The notes: generated by a model from the letters alone, not told the origin. A DNA stretch of 64,000 nucleotides from Planctomycetaceae bacterium (GCA_002709225.1 PAQH01000007.1:24306-88305), one strand, 5' to 3'; shown: positions 19,408 through 28,776, counted from the first letter of the stretch. Translations and numbers: made by a program.

Positions 19408-21594
19408 TTAGAGGTTTTCTTCAAGCCACTGATAGACGGCTTCGCGGATGGCATCGGGGAAATCGTGGGCGGATTTGGGGTATTCCGCGCGGAGGGCGTC
19501 GGCTGCGCCACGCAGTCGGTAAATCAGGCTTGCCTGGTTGACGACTTGGCGTACGCCTTCAACGGCGAAGTTGCTGTCTCGTGTGGGTGCGTTAATGAAG
19601 ACCGGACGTGGTGCCAGGGCGGCGATGACTTCATGGAAGTCAAACGGTACGCGGTCCGGGTTGTTGTCGTACTGCTGGGCGATCCGTGGCATGTAGCGGG
19701 GACTCGTCCAGCCGGCCAGTTTGCCGTTGTAGTAGTGGTGGAACGCAGTGAAGCCGCAACTGGTCACGATGACCCGTAGGCGTTGGTCAAAAACAGCGGT
19801 GAAGAGGGCATTGTGTCCGCCCAGGGAGTGTCCGATGCAACCAATGCGGTCGCGATCCACTTCCGGAATGGTTTGCAGCAGGTCGACCGCTCGCAGGTTA
19901 TTCCAGATCGCCTTCATGGACCCGCTGGCGTAATGGTCTCCCTGTTCTTGAAAGTCGTAGGGGTAATCGCCAAACGAAGGGTAGTCGGGAACCAGGCAGA
20001 CGTAGCCGCGATTTGCCAGTTCGTGCGCGTAGTGAAGCGTGTCTCGTCCGCCCAGTCCGGCTGGTTCGCCTTTGCCAATCGCCGTTGTCTGGTGCAGACA
20101 GAGCATCGCGGGCCGTCGCTGCTTGACATCATTTGGGATCAAGAGAAAGGCGGGGACCCGGTCGCCGGGCTCACTCGCAAACGAGATCTTGTGGCGCCGG
20201 TAACCTGAGAGTGGTTTGGTTTCGTGGATTTGCATGGCGAGCGGGACCCGCTGTGTCGTGGAGGGCAGGGGACCCATGGCACGCTCCATGCCCGCCAGGA
20301 TGTGCTGGCGACGTTGTGCCCATTCATGTGGCGTGGTTATGGGTTGAGGAACTCCGCGCTCGTTGCGGAAGACTTGAAGGTGGGCGTGGTTTTCGTACTT
20401 CCAGGCGGTCGGAGGTGGGGCAGCCTGTCCCTTTCCGAGGAACAGATTTTCAAACCAGTAGACGCCGCTTCGTCCCGGCCCTAACAGGTCGAGGTCCCCA
20501 TCGCCGTCCAGGTCGACGGCCTTGGGATCGAGACCGAAGCCCGCGGGGCCACCAGCCGAGACGGCGCCGCGCTTCCAGGTTCGCTGTTGCGCGTCGAATC
20601 GGTACCAGTAAGCCACCAGTGGGTCATACTCGCCCGGATCGTTTCCCTCATGACCCAGGTATCGTTTCCCCGCGACGATTTCGACGGTACCGTCGTTGTC
20701 CAGGTCGGCCAAGAGCAGACTATGCGCCTGTGACCAGCTGGTGTCGATGGCGTGGCGAACCCAGCGAATTCGATTGTCCTGGACGCGTTGTTCAAGCCAA
20801 TAGAGGCCAATGTGGTGAGCGCGGCCCCAAACCAGATCAGCGTCACCATCGTCATCGACATCATGGACTAGTATGGGGATACTGCAGTCACGATCGAGTT
20901 GGAAATCGGAGTGCCAACGCCATCGTTCCCGGCGGCGATCCAGGGGTGCTTCCAGCCAGCCCTGTGTGCCGATCAGGTCGTCGCGGCCGTCTCCATTCAA
21001 GTCCCCAAAACCGATCCCGTGGCCTGCCAACTCGGCGGGCAGGTCGTGACGAATCCACCGCCCTGGTTGGTCGTTTGAGGCCCGGCGCAGTTCCCACCAG
21101 GCGGCGAATGGTTGTCCGGAGGGGGTCCGCACGCAATTAGGCAGGACATCGACGTGACCGTCGCCATCGACGTCGACGAGCCTCGCGGTTTCCATGCCAC
21201 CGGGAGTGGCGATGAGGTGTTTGGTCCAGGCGCCGAGCGAGGGACCAGGATGCTGTACCCAGTAGAGGGTCTGACTCCGCCAATTTGCGCTCACGTAGTC
21301 GGTCCAGCCATCCCCGTTGACGTCCATGGGAAGGTGCGCGTAGTCGTCATAGCGACCGCGGATGACGCGGACGTCCCGCAAGAAGTGTCGCTTCCAAAGC
21401 GGTGCCTCGTACCACCACCCACCACATACAACATCCAGTTTCCCATCGCGATTGACGTCGATAGCGGCGGCTGCGCTATAGGTCGAGGTGGCGTCAATGG
21501 TGTGCAGGCGGAATGCAGGTTCGTCGGCGAACGCGGCTCCTTGCAGACACAGCATGACTGTTAACAGCGGTGCGATACGGGTAGCGGGAAACAC
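19408..21594 (-). CDS. FG-GAP/VCBS propeller fused to alpha/beta-hydrolase
   Basis: The 728-residue product has a signal peptide (LLTVMLCLQGAAFA), then seven Asp-rich calcium-type repeats (DVNRDGKLDV, DVNGDGWTDY, DVDGDGHVDV, DLNGDGRDDL, DVDDDGDADL, DLDNDGTVEI, DLDGDGDLDL) within residues about 40-385, typical of an integrin-like VCBS propeller. From about residue 410 it is an acetyl-xylan-esterase/dienelactone-hydrolase-like domain with CIGHSLGGHN (Ser), NAPTRDSNF (candidate Asp) and YPKSAHDFPD (candidate His). The propeller may tether the esterase to a substrate or surface. The gene lies between the DUF1592 gene and the cytochrome-WD40 gene, all on the minus strand. Confidence 0.88.
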   Translation of the reverse strand: MFPATRIAPLLTVMLCLQGAAFADEPAFRLHTIDATSTYSAAAAIDVNRDGKLDVVCGGWWYEAPLWKRHFLRDVRVIRGRYDDYAHLPMDVNGDGWTDYVSANWRSQTLYWVQHPGPSLGAWTKHLIATPGGMETARLVDVDGDGHVDVLPNCVRTPSGQPFAAWWELRRASNDQPGRWIRHDLPAELAGHGIGFGDLNGDGRDDLIGTQGWLEAPLDRRRERWRWHSDFQLDRDCSIPILVHDVDDDGDADLVWGRAHHIGLYWLEQRVQDNRIRWVRHAIDTSWSQAHSLLLADLDNDGTVEIVAGKRYLGHEGNDPGEYDPLVAYWYRFDAQQRTWKRGAVSAGGPAGFGLDPKAVDLDGDGDLDLLGPGRSGVYWFENLFLGKGQAAPPPTAWKYENHAHLQVFRNERGVPQPITTPHEWAQRRQHILAGMERAMGPLPSTTQRVPLAMQIHETKPLSGYRRHKISFASEPGDRVPAFLLIPNDVKQRRPAMLCLHQTTAIGKGEPAGLGGRDTLHYAHELANRGYVCLVPDYPSFGDYPYDFQEQGDHYASGSMKAIWNNLRAVDLLQTIPEVDRDRIGCIGHSLGGHNALFTAVFDQRLRVIVTSCGFTAFHHYYNGKLAGWTSPRYMPRIAQQYDNNPDRVPFDFHEVIAALAPRPVFINAPTRDSNFAVEGVRQVVNQASLIYRLRGAADALRAEYPKSAHDFPDAIREAVYQWLEENL

Positions 21595-21776
21595 GGGGGT
21601 ACCTCGTTCACGGGCGGACCACCTTGGTCGCGGCCACTCCGGCTTATCATCTCGGCGAAAATCTGACCGGGATGCCGACGCGACGCAGAGCGTTTAGTGT
21701 AGGGCACTGGAGAAGTCAGCTCCAGTTGCTTTTACTGGTGGGAGCCTGGACAGCGGCCGGTATGTGTCGGCGTCAG

Positions 21777-23129
21777 TCAGGGAGTGGCGATAAAAGCGTG
21801 CAGTAACCGACCGTCGTCGATTCTGCGGATGCGAATTTCGCCGTCAAAGCTTCCGGAGGCGAATGTTTTGGACGCCGGGTGAACGGCGATTGAATAGACC
21901 CACTCGGAATGGTCGGCAAAGGTGCGCAAGAGTTTTCCAGTATCCAGTGAATGTACGCGGACCGTGTGGTCCGCACTGCAACTAAAGATCTGGCCATCGG
22001 GCGTGACTACGACACGAAATACGGTCGCGTCGTGGGTATCAATCCGGCGTAATAGTTTTGCGTCGCTGGCGCGCCAGATGCGAATGTGACGGTCATTGCC
22101 ACAGGAGACGACACGCTCCCCATCGGGTGCGAAGGTAACCCCGTAGACCAGGCCAGCGAAGTCGCTTTCCGCACTTTTATGATACGTTGAAAGTTGCTGG
22201 CCACCCCTGCTGTCGAAGACTTTGGCGTTCTTGTCGTGTCCGGCGGACGCCAGCTGTGAACCATCCGGAGACCAGGCCAGGTCGAGGACCTGTTTGTGGT
22301 GGTCGGGCAGGCGTTGGAGTAAGCTGCCGTCTGTGGCATCGAAGACGCGAATGACGCGGTCTTTGCCCGCCGTTGCCAGACGTCCGCCGTCGGGGCTGAA
22401 GCGGACGGCGAACAAGGGACCACGCGTGGTCAGGTAGGTGCGTTTGAGGTTGCCTGTGGCAAGGTCAAATAATTGTGTCTCGCCGACGCGACCCGGTGTA
22501 CCACTGGCGACCGCGAGGCACGTGCCGTTGGGAGCGAAATCGATGGCGAATATCCTCTGGGCGACTTGGGGAAGCCTTTTCCACAAACGACCACTGGATA
22601 CTTCCCATAAGAGCACTTCGTGATACCCCGAGCTGGCGACCCACTTTCCATCCGGACTGAACGCGAGGCAGCTGATCGGTACGGGGAACGGGTACTGCTG
22701 GGGCGGGAGTGGGTGGGGCTCGCGGGGCAGGATGTTCCACAACGAATCCTCAGGGTCTACGGCCGCATCGAGTGGCGCACCACTGTCAATCCACTTGCGT
22801 ACTAGATTTAACTGGTCGGCGCTGAAAGGGTCGGATTCCTGGGGCATACTGCCATCTGCCAACGCCAAGTAGAGAAGCGAGTCCTGGGCGGAACCGGGCA
22901 CCACGGTCTTCCCCTTGGCTCCAGCCCGCAGCAGAGAGGCGTAATTCTCCAGATCGACACGGCCTTCGGCGACGCGGGCACTATGGCAGACCAGACAGCG
23001 TTTTGCGAGCAACGGAGCGATCTGGCGGACAAAGGAGATGGGCTCTGCGGCCCGCATGAACGCGGATACGACTACTAGCGGCAGGAGTAAAGATCCCGTC
23101 ATGCGAAACGTTGTGAAACCCATGGTCAT
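21777..23129 (-). CDS. PSCyt1 cytochrome domain fused to WD40 propeller
   Basis: After a signal peptide (SLLLPLVVVSAFMRAAEP) the 450-residue protein has a planctomycete-type cytochrome domain: CLVCHSARVAEGRVDLENY (CxxCH), GKTVVPGSAQDSLLYLALADGSMP and LVRKWIDSGAPLD. Residues about 145-445 are WD40-type repeats (AFSPDGKWVASSGYHEVLLWE, RFSPDGGRLATAGKDRVIRVFD, WSPDGSQLASAGHDKNAKVFD, TFAPDGERVVSCGNDRHIRIW). The family is common and unexplained in planctomycetes. It is divergent from the DUF1501 gene across 218 bases. Confidence 0.93.
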   Translation of the reverse strand: MTMGFTTFRMTGSLLLPLVVVSAFMRAAEPISFVRQIAPLLAKRCLVCHSARVAEGRVDLENYASLLRAGAKGKTVVPGSAQDSLLYLALADGSMPQESDPFSADQLNLVRKWIDSGAPLDAAVDPEDSLWNILPREPHPLPPQQYPFPVPISCLAFSPDGKWVASSGYHEVLLWEVSSGRLWKRLPQVAQRIFAIDFAPNGTCLAVASGTPGRVGETQLFDLATGNLKRTYLTTRGPLFAVRFSPDGGRLATAGKDRVIRVFDATDGSLLQRLPDHHKQVLDLAWSPDGSQLASAGHDKNAKVFDSRGGQQLSTYHKSAESDFAGLVYGVTFAPDGERVVSCGNDRHIRIWRASDAKLLRRIDTHDATVFRVVVTPDGQIFSCSADHTVRVHSLDTGKLLRTFADHSEWVYSIAVHPASKTFASGSFDGEIRIRRIDDGRLLHAFIATP

Positions 23130-23273
23130 TTCCAGCTGGGTGCCGGTGCCTAAAGATCCCCGTGTCGGAAAGATTGAATTATCGCCTGGCTAGTGGCGGG
23201 AATATAGCTGATTCGAGTGATTTTGTGAGGTCTATCCCGCGGTACCGAGACGTTCAGGCCAGCAGCACTGGAT

Positions 23274-23302
23274 TTGTGGATGGCGTAGCAGCGTGCTACT
23301 AT
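23274..23302 (+). promoter_or_regulatory. Candidate extended -10 promoter of the DUF1501 gene
   Basis: TTGTGG (23274-23279) and TACTAT (23297-23302) are separated by exactly 17 bases, with TG one base before the -10 (TGCTACTAT). A start near 23309 would give a leader of about 40 bases containing GGAGAGG before ATG 23348. Confidence 0.55.
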
Positions 23303-23347
23303 TTTTGCGGCAGCGGTATGCGACGGCGAGTCGGAGAGGTGATCTTG

Positions 23348-24721
23348 ATGTTGAGTTTTCATACAGCCAACAAGCGACAAGGAAATTGCCTGTCACGACG
23401 CGCCATGTTGCGGGTGGGTGGTTTGAGTGCGCTTGGCTTGGGTTTGGCAGAACGGCTGGTCGCAACCTCGCACGGAGGCAGCGGTGTATCGAAAAGAGGG
23501 CACGCCAAATCAGTGATTTTTGTGACACTGTATGGGGGCCCGCCACAGACTGAAACATTTGATATGAAGCCAGATGCCCCGGTAGAAGCCCGGGGTCCTT
23601 TCAAGCCGATCGCAACCGCCAATCCGGGGGTGCAGATCTGTGAGTATTTACCGCGGCTAGCGAAACTTGCCAAGCGGTACACGCTGGCCCGCAGCTTCAG
23701 TCATGCCGATACCGCGCACGCTGCTTCGCTCTACACGCATCTGACGGGTTGGCCACATCGCCTGAATAATCAAAACAGTCCGGCATCGCCGTTAGATTAT
23801 CCTCATTACGGTGGTGTGGTGAGCCTGCTCAAGCCACCCCGCGGTCGCGTCCCAGCCTGTGCCATCGTCGGCGGGCAGATTTTGCCGCAGTTTGGCGGGA
23901 TCGGACAGACTGGCGGATTTCTGGGGGAACTGCACGCGCCTTGGGTGTTACAGAAAACAGCGCGGCGGCAATTGCTATCGCAGGCAGGAGTTCCTCGGGT
24001 GCGGATCGACGGACGGCGAAATCTGGTGCAGACCTTGCAGGCCACGCGACGGGCTTTGGAGGGCGACCGCAACGTGGCAAGTTTCACGACAGCCCAGCAG
24101 CGGGCGTTACAGTTGCTCGATGCCAAGGGTTTTGTGCAAGCCTTTGATCACGATCGGGAAAGTCCCCAGGTGCGAGATGCCTACGGACGATTTCCGCTCG
24201 GTCAGAATATGTTGTCTGCGCGACGATTGGTGGAGGTGGGGGTTCCTGTGGTCCAAGTCAGTGACATTCCTCCCGGGGGCGAACAGCACTGGGATTTGCA
24301 TTACGCCAACATTTTTGACCGGCTGAAAAACCCACTTCTGCCACGACTTGACCAGAGTGTGGCTGCGTTACTTGAAGACCTGGAGCAGCGCGGGCTTCTC
24401 GATGAGACCTTGGTGATCGTCGGGGGCGAGTTTGGCCGTACCCCGTGGATTGATCATCTGACGGATCCACCGCAGGGGGGCCGCCAACATTGGCCCAATT
24501 GTTATTCGATGCTGCTGGCGGGCGGGGGAATTCGAGCGGGCGAGGTCTTTGGGAAGTCGGACGAGTTGAGCGCGTACCCCGCCGCACAAAAGGTCGGTCC
24601 GTGGGATTTGGGTGCCACGCTGTTGCATCTTGCCGGGGTGGATCCACAGGCGGTGGTGACGGATCGCGCGGGCCAGCTCCGCCGCATCTGTCGTGGCAGT
24701 GTGATCCAGGAATTGCTGTGA
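23348..24721 (+). CDS. DUF1501 protein, Tat-exported
   Basis: ATG 23348, preceded by GGAGAGG, opens a Tat signal (LSRRAMLRVGGLSALGLGLAE) in a 457-residue protein; the in-frame upstream extension includes a likely promoter and is not coding. DUF1501 (sulfatase/phosphatase-superfamily-like) motifs: SVIFVTLYGGPPQTETFDMKPDAP, LARSFSHADTAH, PQVRDAYGRFPLGQNMLSARRLVEVGVPVV and DETLVIVGGEFGRTPWI. In planctomycetes it usually accompanies PSCyt1/DUF1549 or DUF1592 proteins, consistent with its divergent cytochrome-WD40 neighbour. Biochemical role unknown. Confidence 0.93.
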   Translation: MLSFHTANKRQGNCLSRRAMLRVGGLSALGLGLAERLVATSHGGSGVSKRGHAKSVIFVTLYGGPPQTETFDMKPDAPVEARGPFKPIATANPGVQICEYLPRLAKLAKRYTLARSFSHADTAHAASLYTHLTGWPHRLNNQNSPASPLDYPHYGGVVSLLKPPRGRVPACAIVGGQILPQFGGIGQTGGFLGELHAPWVLQKTARRQLLSQAGVPRVRIDGRRNLVQTLQATRRALEGDRNVASFTTAQQRALQLLDAKGFVQAFDHDRESPQVRDAYGRFPLGQNMLSARRLVEVGVPVVQVSDIPPGGEQHWDLHYANIFDRLKNPLLPRLDQSVAALLEDLEQRGLLDETLVIVGGEFGRTPWIDHLTDPPQGGRQHWPNCYSMLLAGGGIRAGEVFGKSDELSAYPAAQKVGPWDLGATLLHLAGVDPQAVVTDRAGQLRRICRGSVIQELL

Positions 24722-24757
24722 AGCGAGGCGCGGGCGGTTGTCCGCGCACGCCGCTTC
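24720..24757. terminator. Hairpin between convergent genes
   Basis: An interrupted palindrome: GAAGCG (24720-24725) pairs with CGCTTC (24752-24757), and inside it GCGCGG pairs with CCGCGC across an eight-base loop. It spans both convergent stop codons and can fold in either direction; there is no clear T-run, so factor-independent termination is unproven. Confidence 0.5.
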
Positions 24758-26237
24758 AGGGGCGTGAACGCGGCTCCATGGTAGCGACGGCCCGCGGCCA
24801 ACGCGGTTGGGGCGCGGTGCGGATGGATTGGCCCGCGAAATATCCCCGCTGTCGCCAACGACGGGCCAACGCTAGATCTTGGGGCGAGTGCAAGGGGAAA
24901 GCGAGACGATCTTTGCCCAGCAGCTCTCGTGTGAGATTGACGTACCTGTTGAAATTGGGTGCTAAGCGACCCGAGACGAGCCACGCTCCATCGGCAGCCT
25001 TGACGATCTGGAAATATTGCAGCTTCTGGGTTAAAGGTGCGTCCGCGGGAACGTGCATGTGCCAACGCTCTTGGGATTGGAGATGTTCGTGGTAACGAGA
25101 ACGGAGTTCCAGCCCCTCCAGCGAGGTTTTCCAGGCGGAAAGGTCGGTGTCTGTAGCAAACCGTTTGTAGCCCGCCCCGGCGGGGTCCCAGGCATACCCG
25201 TGATCCCAGATACCGATCGAGCCTGTCTGCGCGAGTAGCACGCCATAGTCGCGTCGCAACATCGCGAGTGACAGGTTGGGCTGTTTGAATAATCCACCAA
25301 ACAGCGCGGCGGGGGAGTGCGACGCTCCCAGTTCCCAGCGTCCGGGCACGAATTCGACCGCCGGACCGAGCCCGCGGCGATGGACGTTGATCAGACGTTT
25401 GAGATGATCGGCAAGGTCCCACACGTATTTGACACCCGGTTCGGCGATGGCGCCGTCGACGATGGTGTAGGTGTAGCCGATAAAATCCCATAGTGGGCGC
25501 TCGCCACGACCGGCGTACAATCCCGCCAGTAGCGCGTGGCGGAGGTCTCCCGGGCGGACACGCCCCAGCACGTATGGTCCGGTCGACGGCTGGTGCATGT
25601 GATAGTACAGGTCTGGGTAGAAACCGATCCGGATCGTGGGATGCGCCTGCACCAGGACCCGTGCGATGTCCTGCCCTAGCTGGTACCAAAAGGTCTCGTC
25701 AGTGGAAACGTTCTTTTGGTCGGCGAACTCGAGATCAATGAGGATGCGTTGGGTGTCCATGTGGTGCAGCAGTTCGCCTCGCTGCCGCATGCCCTCGATG
25801 ACCCAATTTCTCCATTGGGCCACATCACGAGGTATGTGTGTCGGATGTTGTTGAAGCAGGGGGTGCGCGTGCAGGTGCAGGAAATTGTCGGCACACCCGT
25901 AACTGGCATACAGACGCTGAAAGCGTCGCATGAGGTCAAAAACGTATTTCTTCTCGGTCGGCGTCCGATAGATCGGCTCAAACCAGTTGCCCTCGTGCAG
26001 TGAGGGAGTCAGGCCGCGTATGTTGATCGCGACCCCGTCGCAACCAAGGACACGGCCCCAGTAGAAAGCGCGGCGTGGATCGATGTCGCCTTGGGGGCAC
26101 GCGGCTCCCTGGGCGTCGAGATAAGGTGTGAACTTCAGATAAGGCCAGTGATACAAACGCGCTGGTCGCGGTGGAGGATCAAAGGCGGGCACCGAGGTGG
26201 CGAAGAGAAACCACAGCAAAGAGGCATAACGCAACAT
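24756..26237 (-). CDS. Exported TIM-barrel-like protein of unknown function
   Basis: ATG 26237 begins a signal peptide (LRYASLLWFLFATSVPA); the frame is open further upstream but overlaps the ankyrin gene end. The 493-residue product has the look of a glycosidase-like barrel: FDPPPRPARLYHWPYLKFTPY, VLGCDGVAINIRG, QRILIDLEFADQKN, IRIGFYPDLYYH, GLGPAVEFVPGRWELGASHSPAALFGGLF. A lone Asp/Glu pair cannot be chosen as catalytic. It is not recognised as a numbered family. Two other TIM-barrel-like exported proteins are at 13309 and 30873. Confidence 0.65.
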   Translation of the reverse strand: MLRYASLLWFLFATSVPAFDPPPRPARLYHWPYLKFTPYLDAQGAACPQGDIDPRRAFYWGRVLGCDGVAINIRGLTPSLHEGNWFEPIYRTPTEKKYVFDLMRRFQRLYASYGCADNFLHLHAHPLLQQHPTHIPRDVAQWRNWVIEGMRQRGELLHHMDTQRILIDLEFADQKNVSTDETFWYQLGQDIARVLVQAHPTIRIGFYPDLYYHMHQPSTGPYVLGRVRPGDLRHALLAGLYAGRGERPLWDFIGYTYTIVDGAIAEPGVKYVWDLADHLKRLINVHRRGLGPAVEFVPGRWELGASHSPAALFGGLFKQPNLSLAMLRRDYGVLLAQTGSIGIWDHGYAWDPAGAGYKRFATDTDLSAWKTSLEGLELRSRYHEHLQSQERWHMHVPADAPLTQKLQYFQIVKAADGAWLVSGRLAPNFNRYVNLTRELLGKDRLAFPLHSPQDLALARRWRQRGYFAGQSIRTAPQPRWPRAVATMEPRSRP

Positions 26238-26283
26238 GAGCGAGTTCCAGCGGCGGGTCGCACCAAGGTGGCAGAAGTGCATC

Positions 26284-27774
26284 CTAGGGAGCGTTCTTGG
26301 CAGGTTGCGGCGCCTCGCCGGATTCTTTATTGGTGGCGTGATCCTTGAAAAGTTCGGCGACGACGACGCGCTCCTTCTCGATGCGGCTGGTGTCGAATTG
26401 CATTTGCAAGATCGTGCCAAGGAATCCGTAGAGTGGTTTTATTTCTTGCCAGGGCGCTGTCACGCTGGCGGTTGGCGGCTGGCCCTTTTTGTTTTTCTGA
26501 TCGGTGTCCGCGCCGTGGGCCAGCAGGAGTTTGACCACCTCGGGGTAGGCGACCAGGGACGCAATGTGGAGCGGTGTTTCACCCTCCGGGTTCGGGAGAT
26601 TGACATCGGCACCCGCAGTCAGCAACGTGGCGACGACATCTGCGTGGCCGTGCAGACAGGCGACCAGGAGCAAGGGACTGTTTCCCAAGGGTTCACGGGT
26701 ATTGGGGTCACCACCGTCAGCCAGGTATTCCTTTACCGAGGGCAGATACCCCTTGGTCACCGCCAGTACGATGTTGGTTTGCTGCCCGGCTTTGGTGTCG
26801 GAATCGGACTCCGTCCCACTATGGCCCCGTAAGATTGTGGCCACTTGGGGCCGCGCGGCCTTGATGCGATTGACATCGAGGGGAATCCTCAGCGTGGCCG
26901 CCAAAAGGTCGTAGACTCCTTTAACAAGTGGGCTCCAGGGTGCGACGACGGTGTCGAGCGGCGTCTCGCCCCGTTGGTTCCTGGTGGCCGCGCTGGCGCC
27001 TTGTTCGAGCAGCAGCTGAACGGTCTCAGGGTAAGCGAATAATGCTGCGACATGCAGCGGTGTGTTGCCGTCCGGGTTCGTAAGCGTCAGGTCCGCCTTT
27101 CGTTCCAGAAGCAGTCGAGTCGCTTCAGTTTGTCCGAAGAGAGCGGCGAATATTAATGGCGTACTACCACTAGTGGGGTCGCGGCCATTGATGTCCGCGC
27201 CGCCGTTGAGATGTTTGATGATGGCCTCTGAATTTCCGGTTGCGGCAGCCGTCCAGATGTCGTCAATGGTCTTCGGAGCAAGACTGGACTGCCCCCCTTT
27301 GGATCGGAGGAGTTCGGCGACCGCGGCTTTGCCTTGTCTATTTTTCTGGGGTTCGAACATCAGGGTCGCATCGATTGCCGTGGCGCCATTATTGTCGACG
27401 TAGTTCACGTCGGCTCCGGCAGCGATGAGACGGGTGGCGGCTTGGAGATGGCCGCCCGCGGCGGCCCACATCAAGGGCGAAGCGCCGGTTTCGTTGCTGG
27501 CGCGGAGGTCGACAGTCGCGCCATTGGCAATGAGCAGGTCGAGTATTTCAAGCTGGTTAGCGACCGCGGCGAGATGCAGCGGGCTCCCGCCGTGACTAGG
27601 GTGGCCGGGACGCTCGAGTCGTTGATTGATGTCGGTGCCTGCCGCAATGTGCTGCTTCACCGCAGCGAGGTCACCTTCGCCTGCGGCCGTCCAGATGTCG
27701 GTGCTGGGGGGCGAATTGCAGCCGGCGAAGCAAGCCAAGGTGAGGGTGGCAATGGCGGTCAAAATGAGACGCAT
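26284..27774 (-). CDS. Ankyrin-repeat lipoprotein with three repeated modules
   Basis: From ATG 27774 the 496-residue product has a lipoprotein-type signal (LTLACFAGC, lipid Cys19). Ankyrin repeats are obvious (GSPLHLAAVANQLEILDLLIANGA, GNTPLHVAALFAYPETVQLLLEQGA, GETPLHIASLVAYPEVVKLLLAHGA). They fall into three long modules, about residues 25-165, 165-330 and 338-480; modules two and three end in a shared non-ankyrin extension (APWxxxxKxxYxxLxxxL, then D-x-x-R-I and VAxLxxxH) and the first has a shortened counterpart. Ankyrin proteins mediate protein binding; outside the cytoplasm the partner is unknown. The gene is followed by the TIM-barrel-like gene, about 46 bases away. Confidence 0.87.
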   Translation of the reverse strand: MRLILTAIATLTLACFAGCNSPPSTDIWTAAGEGDLAAVKQHIAAGTDINQRLERPGHPSHGGSPLHLAAVANQLEILDLLIANGATVDLRASNETGASPLMWAAAGGHLQAATRLIAAGADVNYVDNNGATAIDATLMFEPQKNRQGKAAVAELLRSKGGQSSLAPKTIDDIWTAAATGNSEAIIKHLNGGADINGRDPTSGSTPLIFAALFGQTEATRLLLERKADLTLTNPDGNTPLHVAALFAYPETVQLLLEQGASAATRNQRGETPLDTVVAPWSPLVKGVYDLLAATLRIPLDVNRIKAARPQVATILRGHSGTESDSDTKAGQQTNIVLAVTKGYLPSVKEYLADGGDPNTREPLGNSPLLLVACLHGHADVVATLLTAGADVNLPNPEGETPLHIASLVAYPEVVKLLLAHGADTDQKNKKGQPPTASVTAPWQEIKPLYGFLGTILQMQFDTSRIEKERVVVAELFKDHATNKESGEAPQPAKNAP

Positions 27775-28101
27775 GGGAATAGCTCTGTGGGGGCTGTGCC
27801 GCAGCGCACGGGGCTGGCGGGGGCACCGCATCGTGAGGGCGGGTTAAGGTGGTGGTGACAGGTCCGTGTACCGAGGAACTGCGACCCTCTCCTGAAAACA
27901 GTATTTGTAACGATTTCCGTAGTGCTGGGGAACGGGAAACCGAAAAATCAAGGTCCGTGTGTCGAGTTGGCTCTAGTGCGCCGTTGCCCGGTGGGCAGGC
28001 GGTGCAGTTCACTCAGCGGAAACGGAAACCAGATAGGTCTGCGTCCCGAAGGGGGATGTTGTGTCGCACGGTCTGCCTGGGAGTGTCGCCAGGTTGACTC
28101 C
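27775..28101. other. Non-coding stretch before the ankyrin gene
   Basis: About 330 bases lie between the ankyrin start codon and the remnant pseudogene. No protein-like reading, convincing promoter or RNA fold was recognised. Confidence 0.5.
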
Positions 28102-28726
28102 CTATTTCCAGCGTACAGTCCCTGCGATGCAGTCTCGCCTGACGGCTAGGCAATCATTGATATGTAGGCCCGTCTTAAGGCGTGATCGTTCCCATTGGTC
28201 TTCGAGCATGTCATGCGGCGAATTGGCTACAAACTTCCAACCTCTCGTCTTATGAGGAATCGGTTTGTCGATACCATATCCCACACGTACTTCACCCCGC
28301 CCGGCGACGGCGTTGCATATCCGGGCTTGTCCCGTCACCTTGCAGGTGCTGGTGAGGAGGATCTGAGGTGAGTTTCCCGCGGTCACCGTCATAGATGCTG
28401 GCAGAGAACCGACCTTCGTAACCCACACGCAGTGGCGGGATGTCCAGACGCACCGGGCGGTCTTCGTACAGCTGGGGATTGTTGTGAGTGCGGTCTCCGG
28501 GGAACTCGTGTGCGCAGCGGAGAGCGATACCCTCGACGTGGATACCCATCAGTCGATCGACTTCCGAGCAGGCCGGCGGGTCTGTCGACTCGTTCGCGTC
28601 AGGATAGAGGTAGTGATTGAGCCTCCATTGTGTCAGATCGGACGAAACGTAGCGTCCCGCACAACGCAGAGGGAGCCGGTTTGTTGTGCCTGACTGGTGG
28701 TAACGCCGTACGCCAGCAACCAGCAT
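28102..28726 (-). pseudogene. Decayed remnant of an exported sialidase/GH32-like protein
   Basis: Two overlapping minus-strand frames read as successive pieces of one protein. The first (from 28726) has SSDLTQWRLNHYLYPDANE, then LMGIHVEG, GDRTHNNPQLYED and VGYEGRFSAS, like the bladed glycan-acting proteins common in planctomycetes (sample-by-day SRDG / GDRT segments). About 28380 the frame changes and the text continues as GNSPQILLTSTCKVTG and GEVRVGYGIDKPIP, matching the usual C-terminal beta-sandwich of that group (TKPF, GxVRVExxDxxGKPIPG). The N-terminal half is missing and no start or signal peptide is present. This is family recognition by eye. Confidence 0.5.
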
Positions 28727-28776
28727 GCTGTGCGCAGCTGAGAGCAGGAAAGTGGCAGAGCAGTCGTTTCGCTCAA

